The notes: generated from the letters alone by a model not told the origin. A stretch of 5,538 nt of DNA from Nitrospinaceae bacterium (GCA_029261675.1 JAJDBA010000019.1:1-5538), one strand, 5' to 3'; numbered from the stretch's first letter, positions 1 through 4,494 are shown. Made by a program: numbers and translations.

Positions 1-72
1 TGTAGCGCAGTCTGGTAGCGCACTCGGCTGGGGGTCGAGTGGTCGGAGGTTCGAATCCTCTCATCCCGACCA
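1..72 (+). tRNA. tRNA-Pro (anticodon GGG), 5' end cut off by the window
   Basis: The cloverleaf is readable except for about five bases of the 5' acceptor strand, which lie before the window. The anticodon stem CTCGG/TCGAG encloses the seven-base loop CTGGGGG, giving anticodon GGG for proline codon CCC. The T arm is GGAGG (45-49), loop TTCGAAT (50-56) and CCTCT (57-61). The 3' acceptor strand CATCCCG (62-68) predicts a 5' strand of CGGGATG, of which only TG is inside the window. The discriminator is A69 and CCA is genome-encoded at 70-72. The gene is followed by an intrinsic terminator. Its last 21 bases before CCA are repeated exactly at 1112-1132, marking it as a likely integration target. 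Confidence 0.95.
49..69 (+). repeat. Direct repeat copy 1 (attL-like), within the tRNA-Pro 3' end
   Basis: These 21 bases run from the last pair of the T stem through the T loop, the 3' acceptor strand and the discriminator base. They are identical to 1112-1132. Similarity then continues, with a few changes and single-base gaps, through the terminator hairpin to about position 116. This part of a tRNA is the classic core site for tyrosine recombinases of genomic islands and prophages. The att interpretation is inference; the identity is seen directly. Confidence 0.75.
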
Positions 73-87
73 TATAATAGGTGGATG

Positions 88-121
88 AAGGGCTAGCCAA
101 AAAATGGTTGGCCCTTTTTTG
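88..121 (+). terminator. Intrinsic terminator of the tRNA-Pro gene
   Basis: The arm AGGGCTAGCCA (89-99) pairs with TGGTTGGCCCT (105-115), with two G-T wobbles, across a short A-rich loop. Six T residues (115-120) follow. It lies 16 bases after the tRNA CCA. A close relative of this hairpin recurs at 1149-1179 behind the second tRNA 3'-end copy. Confidence 0.88.
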
Positions 122-487
122 ATTTTAGAATGGTTTCGCAATTAACCGTCAATCCTTCAACAAATTAATAACTACCAGATCAATAAGTGCTATCAGTTAG
201 GTACAATATTCTTTTAGTTTTCTAGCTAAGATGCTTCTCCCATAACAATCTCCTTCCCTATCTCGAGTTTACATTCATTCCTAACCAGCGAGTTATCAAA
301 CATACTATTGATCAAGTACAAAATTTTCAAAACTTCAGTGGCCATCCAATTTAATTTCGCATACAGATATTTATTGCCATTTTATTAGACATGGGCTATT
401 ATTTCGAAAAAAATAGCTGTCGCATTAACTATTTGTTTCCAATTATCAAAAAACAATGGATAGCTATCTTCATTCTCCTTAAATTGC
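122..487. other. AT-rich stretch without a convincing gene
   Basis: This spacer between the tRNA terminator and the lipoprotein gene has no open frame with a credible ribosome binding site and no clear RNA fold. Two short open frames exist: 39 codons on the minus strand at 226-345, and about 40 codons on the plus strand from 391. Neither has a Shine-Dalgarno sequence, and both are compatible with chance in such AT-rich DNA. No promoter for the downstream gene could be assigned with confidence. Confidence 0.5.
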
Positions 488-493
488 GGAGGG
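488..493 (+). promoter_or_regulatory. Ribosome binding site of the orphan lipoprotein gene
   Basis: GGAGGG ends seven bases before the ATG at 501. This is ideal spacing and supports that start over the second in-frame ATG two codons later. Confidence 0.75.
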
Positions 494-500
494 AAATTAA

Positions 501-1085
501 ATGTCTATGTTAAAAAATTTAATTAACGCCCACACTCTCATGGCAAAAATTTTCTTTATTTTGCTTTTCACCAATGCATGTTCAGGTCATCTTTACAGCA
601 GGGCTTTAGACTCAAAAGCTCTTACTTCTCAAAAAAAAATTGATGGCATTATCAGCTATCCATCAAAGACACTTATAGAAGTTTATAAAAAAACAAGTTT
701 CATAAATAAGAAAGGAGAATTGGTTGCCAACGAATCTGGGTCCGCTGGAAAAAAATGTGTTCCTCAACTAGAACGAAAAGTTGTAGTAAGACCAGATTAT
801 AACAAACCAATTCAAATTTTTTACGAGCCCGGGATACTGGAAAACAATGAATTTGGAGTCACACTTAAAGATGGCGTTTTAACTGGGGTGAATACTAAAT
901 CACAGCCTGATAGGGGCCAAACACTGACAAACTTGGGAAGCGCAGCCACAAGTTTTGGAGGTATCGCTGGCCTTGGCGCTCCATTAGTGGCTGGATCCTT
1001 AGCCTGCAATGCCACCCCCCTACTAGAGGGAATTTATGAAGCCCCAAAAGTAGAATCTTGGAGCAAGGTTCCTCCCGGTAAATAG
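501..1085 (+). CDS. Predicted lipoprotein of unknown function, sole cargo between tRNA repeats
   Basis: This is a 194-residue protein I do not recognise. The N-terminus has a charged start, a hydrophobic segment at about residues 14-24 (AKIFFILLF) and then TNAC with Cys27, which reads as a somewhat non-canonical lipobox. An exported, lipid-anchored protein is therefore likely. Residues 45-135 are mixed polar and beta-prone, with a segment (DGIISYPSKTLIEV) that has the look of envelope-protein beta strands. Cys86 and Cys168 could form a disulfide. Residues 140-170 are Gly/Ala-rich and hydrophobic (TNLGSAATSFGGIAGLGAP), perhaps membrane-interacting. The start at 501 is fixed by GGAGGG seven bases upstream. 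The gene stands alone on its strand, between two copies of the tRNA-Pro 3' end, so it was probably acquired with them. It ends 64 bp before a strong terminator. Function is unknown. Confidence 0.8.
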   Translation: MSMLKNLINAHTLMAKIFFILLFTNACSGHLYSRALDSKALTSQKKIDGIISYPSKTLIEVYKKTSFINKKGELVANESGSAGKKCVPQLERKVVVRPDYNKPIQIFYEPGILENNEFGVTLKDGVLTGVNTKSQPDRGQTLTNLGSAATSFGGIAGLGAPLVAGSLACNATPLLEGIYEAPKVESWSKVPPGK

Positions 1086-1111
1086 AACATATTTAAATTC
1101 TCATTTACGAA

Positions 1112-1135
1112 GTTCGAATCCTCTCATCCCGATCA
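1112..1135 (+). repeat. Direct repeat copy 2 (attR-like): orphan 3' end of tRNA-Pro
   Basis: Positions 1112-1132 repeat 49-69 exactly. The following bases read TCA instead of CCA, so C70 corresponds to T1133. Nothing upstream resembles the anticodon or D arm, so this is a fragment and not a second tRNA gene. The bases after it (1136-1178) match the region behind the intact tRNA, including its terminator. In a standard tRNA-targeted integration this copy would be the displaced original 3' end. Confidence 0.75.
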
Positions 1136-1148
1136 TATATAGGTAGAT

Positions 1149-1179
1149 AAAGGGCTAGCCAGAAATGGCTAGCCCTTTT
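1149..1179 (+). terminator. Strong intrinsic terminator with GAAA loop, behind the second tRNA 3'-end copy
   Basis: A perfect 13-bp stem pairs AAAGGGCTAGCCA (1149-1161) with TGGCTAGCCCTTT (1166-1178) around a GAAA tetraloop, and T1176-1179 follows. It terminates the lipoprotein transcript. Because the 5' arm begins with AAA it may also act weakly on the minus-strand HDOD gene that ends at 1202. It is a diverged relative of the hairpin at 88-121. Confidence 0.85.
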
Positions 1180-1201
1180 AGGTTGTTACCCAGATTAGCT
1201 T

Positions 1202-2065
1202 TCAGGATTCAAATAGACAATCGAATGCCAAAATTCCGAGTTTGGCCTGATCTATAAAATTTTCCAGTTCTTCTTGAGATATCCCCGCCCTTTTTATGAA
1301 ATCTTCGCTGGAAACATTTTCATAACGAGTCGATATGGGGTGAGTAATTTCATTTTCGTTCGCTAGCTTATTTGCAGCGCTGAGAATTTCCGCGAGTATT
1401 ATTTCCTTACCTTCATCAATATAGTCTTTATGGTGACTTGTCACCGCTTCTACAACTAGTGATGGCATCTCCCACCATTTTTTTAAAAACATCGCTCCTA
1501 ATTCTTGATGGTCAATTCCAAAAGTTTTCAGTTCGAGAGACTCTAAAGACTGATCTGAGTTTTCAATATCTTTATTATTCAGAAAATCATAATACTTCTC
1601 CGAAACTAAATAATCGAAAACCAGAATTCCGACATCATGCATTAATCCACACAGAAAACTTGCCTCTAGCGAATCATCATCTTCAAGCAGCTCGTTGGCA
1701 AGTAATCGTGTTAGATAACTCACTGCTAACGAATGCTTCCAAAATTGAGTTTGGTCAAATGATTTTATTTCTTTAAAAGCTTTGGGCACTTCCACACAGT
1801 AACAAAGATCGAGCACCATCTTTATTCCCAATCTTACGATCGCCTCTTCAATATCATCAGCCCTTTCACGGCCCCCACTAAAAAAAACAGTATTAGCCAG
1901 AGCGACCAACTTCCCGGTAAGCACCATATCGGATTTAATCAATCGGCAAATATCATCGACATCACAATCAGGGTCATTTTTTAGTTTTTGTAATTCCAAT
2001 AGAACTTTGGGCAAAGGCGGGAGGTCACCCTTCTGCTGCAGTGAGTCTAAAATCTGCTCTCTCAT
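1202..2065 (-). CDS. HDOD domain-containing signalling protein
   Basis: This 287-residue cytoplasmic protein carries an HDOD domain, an HD-related fold used in bacterial signalling, at about residues 10-215. Diagnostic features are LPPLPKVLLEL at 15-25, the helical DPDCDVDDICRLIKSDMVLTGKLVALAN stretch at 31-58 (split here as DPDCDVDDICRL then IKSDMVLTGKLVALAN), and IEEAIVRLG at 72-80. WKHS follows with His111, then LMHDVG with His143-Asp144, His186 in FGIDHQELG, and His211-His212. Many HDOD proteins lose the HD metal ligands. Here most of the His/Asp positions expected of a metal-binding HD site are present, so residual phosphohydrolase activity cannot be excluded. The C-terminal 70 residues form a helical tail without a second recognised domain (no GGDEF, EAL or receiver), so this is a stand-alone HDOD protein. 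A weak AAAGG lies nine bases before the ATG. A promoter with TTGACA at 2131-2136 lies upstream. The exact pathway is unknown; roles in motility, stress or nucleotide signalling are typical of the family. Confidence 0.9.
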   Translation of the reverse strand: MREQILDSLQQKGDLPPLPKVLLELQKLKNDPDCDVDDICRLIKSDMVLTGKLVALANTVFFSGGRERADDIEEAIVRLGIKMVLDLCYCVEVPKAFKEIKSFDQTQFWKHSLAVSYLTRLLANELLEDDDSLEASFLCGLMHDVGILVFDYLVSEKYYDFLNNKDIENSDQSLESLELKTFGIDHQELGAMFLKKWWEMPSLVVEAVTSHHKDYIDEGKEIILAEILSAANKLANENEITHPISTRYENVSSEDFIKRAGISQEELENFIDQAKLGILAFDCLFES

Positions 2066-2107
2066 TAAGTTAAACCTTTATTATATTTTTATGCACAGAG
2101 AATTTCT

Positions 2108-2136
2108 ATGTTATTTCAGATTACAGATAATGTCAA
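2108..2136 (-). promoter_or_regulatory. Predicted sigma70-type promoter of the HDOD gene
   Basis: On the minus strand, a perfect -35 TTGACA (2136-2131) is followed after exactly 17 bases by TAACAT (2113-2108), four of six matches to TATAAT. This would place the transcript start about 36 bases before the ATG. A separate TATAAT at 2085-2080 lacks a -35 and sits too close to the gene to be preferred. A run of eight C on the minus strand (2141-2148) abuts this promoter four bases upstream of the -35. Confidence 0.6.
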
Positions 2137-2199
2137 ATAAGGGGGGGGAATAGTACGCGGGGTGAGGTTTCAACAGTTAATATAGCAACTTACTACTCC

Positions 2200-2667
2200 T
2201 TATAAATCCTTTATCCAAGGTGGATTAGCCCTTTTAGTCCATTTAAAAATATTGCTCTTTTCACCATTATAATAATTCCTGTAAGCAGTGACAGGGTTTT
2301 TATGTCGATAAATTTCCGGCATAACCTGAGCAAAAGAGGTTAAACCCAAGTCTATTATCTTGGGTAAGGACAATGATTCAATGAGGTCATAAGATTTATG
2401 ATTTATATCTTTTTCAAATCGATAGCGATATTCCTCATTTAAAGCTTTTGCAAAATCACGCAGCCAGTTCCAATTGGAAAGCGACTCAATCACCCACAAA
2501 CAACAAGGATGATTGGGATGAGTCATTTTATATCCTTCATCCAAGCCACTCAATCTCACCCCGGTGCTTAACATCTGAGCAGATTCCAATATCATTTTTA
2601 CTACATGCTTGTCACAATGAAATTGTGCACATTTTACGATATCCTTATCAAGAATAAATATGTTCAT
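2200..2667 (-). CDS. Conserved hypothetical protein of a phage-associated type
   Basis: This is a 155-residue soluble protein without signal peptide or membrane segment. The N-terminus reads MNIFILDKD, then a Cys/His-rich block (FHCDKHVVKM at 16-25) and ILESAQMLST at 26-35. After that come THPNHPCCLWV at 49-59, an aromatic helix NWNWLRDFAKALNEEYRYRF at about 65-84, and a C-terminal YRNYYNGEKSNIFKWT block at about 129-144. From memory this pattern (D at 7, DKH at 19-21, HP.HPC, YRNYY.GEK.....W) matches a conserved uncharacterised family frequent in marine and T4-like phages. I cannot name a biochemical function, and no database was consulted. The conserved His, Cys, Asp and Trp residues would suit a nucleic-acid enzyme. 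The ATG at 2667 has no Shine-Dalgarno (CAACAACCCC precedes it), and an in-frame TGA lies just upstream, so no earlier start is possible. A promoter-like element with an extended -10 lies at 2724-2732. Confidence 0.82.
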   Translation of the reverse strand: MNIFILDKDIVKCAQFHCDKHVVKMILESAQMLSTGVRLSGLDEGYKMTHPNHPCCLWVIESLSNWNWLRDFAKALNEEYRYRFEKDINHKSYDLIESLSLPKIIDLGLTSFAQVMPEIYRHKNPVTAYRNYYNGEKSNIFKWTKRANPPWIKDL

Positions 2668-2714
2668 GGGGTTGTTGTTTTTTCACACATCACTAAACCT
2701 ATTAATATTTATTT

Positions 2715-2743
2715 GCTTTTCTAATTATATCATTTCGAAAAGC
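2715..2743 (-). promoter_or_regulatory. Extended -10 promoter framed by an inverted repeat, upstream of the 155-aa gene
   Basis: On the minus strand TGATATAAT (2732-2724) is a perfect extended -10 (TGn plus TATAAT). No good -35 is visible, as is usual for extended -10 promoters. The seven-base arms GCTTTTC (2715-2721) and GAAAAGC (2737-2743) flank the -10 symmetrically with a 15-base spacer, which could form a repressor operator. The predicted transcript starts near 2717 and has a leader of about 50 bases. Confidence 0.5.
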
Positions 2744-2798
2744 AGGCAAACTACAGAAACAGCGGTTCAATTAATCAATAATAGAGTTATTTATTGTA

Positions 2799-2977
2799 TT
2801 GAAAAATAAAATAAAAATTGGGGTCAGTAACTGTTTGATTGGCCAGAAGGTTCGTTGGAATAGTGACCACAAACAAGATCGTTATGTTAGTGAAATCCTA
2901 GAAAAATATTTTCAATATGCCACCGTATACCCAAAGTTGAGGCAGGGATGGGTATGCCAAGAGGAACAGTAGCGTGA
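2799..2977 (+). pseudogene. Decayed DUF523 / TudS-type thiouracil desulfidase fragment
   Basis: Reading from TTG at 2799 gives KIKIGVSNCLIGQKVRWN, then SDHKQDRYVSEILEKY, then FQYATVYPK. This matches the DUF523 N-terminus pattern (IGVS.CLLG..VR..G.HK.D........VCPEV). DUF523 proteins (TudS) are Fe-S thiouracil desulfidases, sometimes fused to DUF1722 (RudS). The frame then runs to TAG at 2970. Shifting one base at about 2930 restores PKVEAGMGMPR, the expected VCPEVE.G.G.PRE block, so a single-base deletion is evident. That frame also ends early at TGA 2975. The family Cys of VCPE, likely a cluster ligand, is Tyr here (TAC), and the following Glu is Lys. There is no start-proximal ribosome binding site. 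Intact members have about 150 residues or more; only about 60 remain. Conclusion: a dead gene remnant. Confidence 0.78.
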
Positions 2978-2987
2978 TATAGACAGC

Positions 2988-3010
2988 AACCTTTAAATAA
3001 TTTAAAGGTT
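2988..3010. repeat. Perfect 10-bp-arm palindrome (AACCTTTAAA / TTTAAAGGTT)
   Basis: AACCTTTAAA (2988-2997) and TTTAAAGGTT (3001-3010) are perfect inverted repeats separated by TAA. The stem is AT-rich and no T tract follows on either strand, so a strong intrinsic terminator is unlikely. It sits 11 bases after the last stop of the DUF523 pseudogene. It could be a leftover terminator of that gene or a protein-binding dyad. Confidence 0.5.
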
Positions 3011-3173
3011 TAACTCTGATCATTTATTGAGGTACTATTAAGGACAAGAGTATTGTGTTGAAAGGAAATAACCTATCCCCCGCTAGTGACTGGATTCAAA
3101 AGAAATTGAATTTTATAACTGGTGAAGGCTATCTAGACAACCGATGATTAAAGTATCAAATTCTATTATTTAA
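3011..3173. other. Upstream region of the TPR gene without a convincing gene
   Basis: Together with 2668-2798 this is the rest of a 517-bp stretch lacking an intact gene. It contains a short open frame ending at TGA 3145-3147 (GTG at 3055, 30 residues ending ITGEGYLDNR) with no ribosome binding site and no recognised match. TTGAAT (3106-3111) followed by weak -10-like TATCTA is the only promoter candidate for the TPR gene and is not persuasive. Confidence 0.4.
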
Positions 3174-3179
3174 AGGAGG
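3174..3179 (+). promoter_or_regulatory. Very strong ribosome binding site of the TPR gene
   Basis: A complete AGGAGG (within AAAGGAGGA) ends five bases before ATG 3185. It fixes the start and predicts high translation. Confidence 0.85.
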
Positions 3180-3184
3180 AACGC

Positions 3185-3559
3185 ATGAAAAAACTATCTT
3201 TCGTTTTAGCTTTACTTTTTATAGTTTCTTTATCATCCATGGCATTTGCAGCAAATCCCGCTTTAAAATTCCCAAGTGGCGCAAATGCAGAAGCTAATAA
3301 GCATAATGAAGAAGGAATCTCTCACTACAATCAAGGGCATTTTGATGTTGCGTTGAAACACTTTCAAATGGCCTCAAAAATGGCACCAAATGTAGGAGAG
3401 GCACACTATAATGAAGCGCTATCTCTGGATGCGCTAGACCGACACGGAGATGCAACAAACCACTTTTACGCTGCCCGAAAACATGCAAATGGAAATGCAG
3501 CAATTCTTAAATCGGGAATTTTAAACGCTCACGCGCCTATGAAAAGAGAAGGTTCTTAA
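3185..3559 (+). CDS. Small secreted TPR-repeat protein
   Basis: This is a 124-residue exported protein. Residues 1-22 (MKKLSFVLALLFIVSLSSMAFA) form a textbook Sec signal peptide with cleavage after AFA, giving a mature protein of about 102 residues in the periplasm. Two tetratricopeptide repeats follow, at about 37-70 and 71-104. The first has N..G...Y..G.FD.AL.HF..A....P, and the second has G.AHYN.AL.LDAL.R..DA..HF..A. A short tail ends in KREGS. TPR units form helical hairpins that bind partner proteins. With only two repeats and no catalytic domain, an adaptor or chaperone role in the envelope is the most one can say. The perfect AGGAGG site suggests high expression. The gene is monocistronic and converges on the lipoprotein gene at a shared bidirectional terminator (3583-3621). 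Confidence in TPR assignment is high, in function low. Confidence 0.9.
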   Translation: MKKLSFVLALLFIVSLSSMAFAANPALKFPSGANAEANKHNEEGISHYNQGHFDVALKHFQMASKMAPNVGEAHYNEALSLDALDRHGDATNHFYAARKHANGNAAILKSGILNAHAPMKREGS

Positions 3560-3582
3560 TTTTTTCTATTATACAAAACCAG

Positions 3583-3621
3583 AAAAACCCGGATCACCTT
3601 TTATGGCGATCCGGGTTTTTT
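3583..3621. terminator. Bidirectional intrinsic terminator between convergent genes
   Basis: AAAAACCCGGATC (3583-3595) pairs with GATCCGGGTTTTT (3608-3620) in a perfect 13-bp stem with a 12-base loop. The loop can add a CC/GG pairing. T runs follow on the plus strand (3616-3621), and the leading A run gives a U tract on the minus strand. It closes the plus-strand TPR gene 24 bases after its stop and the minus-strand lipoprotein gene about 21 bases after its stop. Confidence 0.93.
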
Positions 3622-3641
3622 ATTTCTAGCTTCAGAAATAA

Positions 3642-3803
3642 CTAGTAGTATCCCTTATTCTCCTCAACCCCCATATTCTTCAACTGCTCTTTGCTCAAAC
3701 CCTTGGAGTTTGAGTTATAGCCGGCATTCGAAGAGCCACCTGTGGGGGCACCTGCACAGCCGACTGCAAACAGAACCAACAAGCTTAATACTAAAAATTT
3801 CAT
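3642..3803 (-). CDS. Tiny lipoprotein of unknown function (about 53 aa)
   Basis: The product is MKFLVLSLLVLFAVGC followed by about 37 polar residues rich in Gly, Ser and Asn, ending in a charged stretch (KEQLKNMGVEENKGYY). The hydrophobic leader followed by AVGC is a lipobox, so the mature protein is a lipid-anchored peptide of about 38 residues. GGAGG (3817-3813) lies nine bases before the ATG ending at 3803 and only three bases before an alternative ATG at 3809. I prefer 3803, but 3809 (MKMKF) remains possible. An in-frame ATG at 3827 lies upstream of the ribosome binding site and is unlikely. The gene is the last of a minus-strand run of four exported-protein genes, separated from the P460-type gene by 102 bp holding a hairpin (3862-3889). 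I do not recognise the family, and it is not entericidin-like. Confidence 0.75.
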   Translation of the reverse strand: MKFLVLSLLVLFAVGCAGAPTGGSSNAGYNSNSKGLSKEQLKNMGVEENKGYY

Positions 3804-3861
3804 CTTCATTATCCTCCAAATATCCACCTATGTTTATAAAACCCTGCCTGAAGTTTGCTGA

Positions 3862-3889
3862 AGGTGGTAAGGATCAAACCTTACCACCT
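3862..3889 (-). other. 11-bp hairpin between the P460-type gene and the tiny lipoprotein gene
   Basis: AGGTGGTAAGG (3862-3872) and CCTTACCACCT (3879-3889) form a perfect 11-bp stem with a six-base loop. No T tract follows on the minus strand, so it is not a standard terminator. It begins 16 bases after the P460-type stop codon. Likely roles are 3'-end stabilisation of the upstream mRNA, partial termination or a processing site that sets different protein amounts. Confidence 0.6.
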
Positions 3890-3905
3890 CAATAGCTGCA
3901 TTTAC

Positions 3906-4448
3906 TTAATGAGCACCCATCTTTTTAGCAAAGTACTCATCATAACGATGTACAAAATCTTTACTCGCACCAAGTGGCAAATGACAACTTCGACATTTGG
4001 CATAGTCCACTTCGATTCTTTTACCATCACTTGAAAAGGCAGAGAATATCCAATCTCCATTTTTCAAATTAGCCGGGGCATTCCCACCCCATCCTCCACT
4101 CTTTTCCATCAAATAAACTTTCGCAAGTTTGTCTTTTACCAGTTTTCCATCACTTCCTTTTACCAGGTGACCATCAGCACCTGCTTTTGCTTTAAAAATA
4201 GCCATAACCAGCTGCGTCCCATCAGGAAATGCGTCACCTTTGTGAGCGGCAGCACCTTTATTATTGATATACAAATCACGTACGGCATTTTTCTTTTGAA
4301 TCTCCTTCAAAAAAACCGGGAAACTTTCATAACCTTTGGGGAACATAAGTTCTCCATCTTTAGGACCGCCCGAAAAAACCAGTCCCGGAAAAACCATTAT
4401 TCCAAAAACTAATCCACTTAAAATCGCAAACACTAATCCTTTTCTCAT
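3906..4448 (-). CDS. Exported cytochrome P460-family mono-heme c-type cytochrome
   Basis: This 180-residue protein has a long hydrophobic signal peptide (residues 1-26, ending LVFSGGP). The P460-family body follows: FPKGYESFPVF at 36-46, RDLYINNKGAAAH at 57-69, FPDGTQLVMAIFKAK at 74-88, YLMEKSGGWGG at 112-122, and GDWIFSAFSSDGK at 131-143. It has one c-heme site near the C-terminus, Cys152-Arg-Ser-Cys155-His156, then DFVHRYDEYF at 164-173. Classical cytochrome P460 oxidises hydroxylamine and nitric oxide in the periplasm through a Lys-crosslinked c-heme; cytochrome c'-beta shares the fold without the crosslink. Aligned by eye on the DGT motif, the crosslinking Lys is replaced by Met82 here. 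The protein may therefore bind NO or other small ligands rather than oxidise hydroxylamine. AAGGAG (4462-4457) lies eight bases before the ATG. The gene begins 46 bp after the DsrE-like gene and is probably co-transcribed with it. Confidence 0.9.
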   Translation of the reverse strand: MRKGLVFAILSGLVFGIMVFPGLVFSGGPKDGELMFPKGYESFPVFLKEIQKKNAVRDLYINNKGAAAHKGDAFPDGTQLVMAIFKAKAGADGHLVKGSDGKLVKDKLAKVYLMEKSGGWGGNAPANLKNGDWIFSAFSSDGKRIEVDYAKCRSCHLPLGASKDFVHRYDEYFAKKMGAH

Positions 4449-4456
4449 TTTACTTA

Positions 4457-4478
4457 CTCCTTTTTAATTAAAATTATA
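4457..4478 (-). promoter_or_regulatory. Ribosome binding site and possible internal -10 of the P460-type gene
   Basis: AAGGAG at 4462-4457 with eight-base spacing fixes the start at 4448. TATAAT at 4478-4473 on the same strand is a perfect -10 hexamer but has no credible -35 and would give a very short leader, so an internal promoter is only possible. The ribosome binding site is confident. Confidence 0.5.
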
Positions 4479-4494
4479 TTTTTACTTGAATAAA

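Larger units (their letters stand above)
49..1135. mobile_element. Putative mini-element or island remnant between tRNA-Pro direct repeats
   Basis: About 1.06 kb lies between the repeat starts at 49 and 1112. It contains one convincing gene, the predicted lipoprotein at 501-1085, and AT-rich sequence without one. No integrase, excisionase, transposase or replication gene is present, so the segment could not move by itself. It may be a deletion remnant of a larger island, a cargo unit mobilised in trans, or a local duplication of the tRNA 3' region and terminator with DNA inserted between the copies. The repeat is certain; the mobile origin is moderately supported. Confidence 0.5.

Noticed and set aside
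226..345. 39-codon minus-strand open frame in the spacer before the lipoprotein gene
   Set aside because: The translation (MATEVLKILYLINSMFDN...) looks protein-like, and the frame stays open for a few codons upstream. It has no ribosome binding site or recognised family, and a frame this short is expected by chance in AT-rich DNA. It could be a decayed coding fragment.
391..516. Plus-strand open frame of about 40 codons overlapping the lipoprotein start
   Set aside because: No ribosome binding site, and it overlaps the well-supported start at 501 in another frame.
1111..1135. A second complete tRNA-Pro gene
   Set aside because: Only the T-loop to acceptor 3' strand is present; no anticodon, D arm or 5' acceptor strand precedes it.
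1438..1776. 112-codon plus-strand open frame inside the HDOD gene
   Set aside because: Antisense shadow of a well-supported HDOD coding frame; no family resemblance.
2080..2085. TATAAT as the main promoter of the HDOD gene
   Set aside because: No -35 at suitable distance and too close to the start codon; the TTGACA/TAACAT pair with 17-base spacing is better.
3804..3827. Longer start of the tiny lipoprotein at 3827
   Set aside because: It lies upstream of the only GGAGG, so translation should begin at 3803 or 3809.
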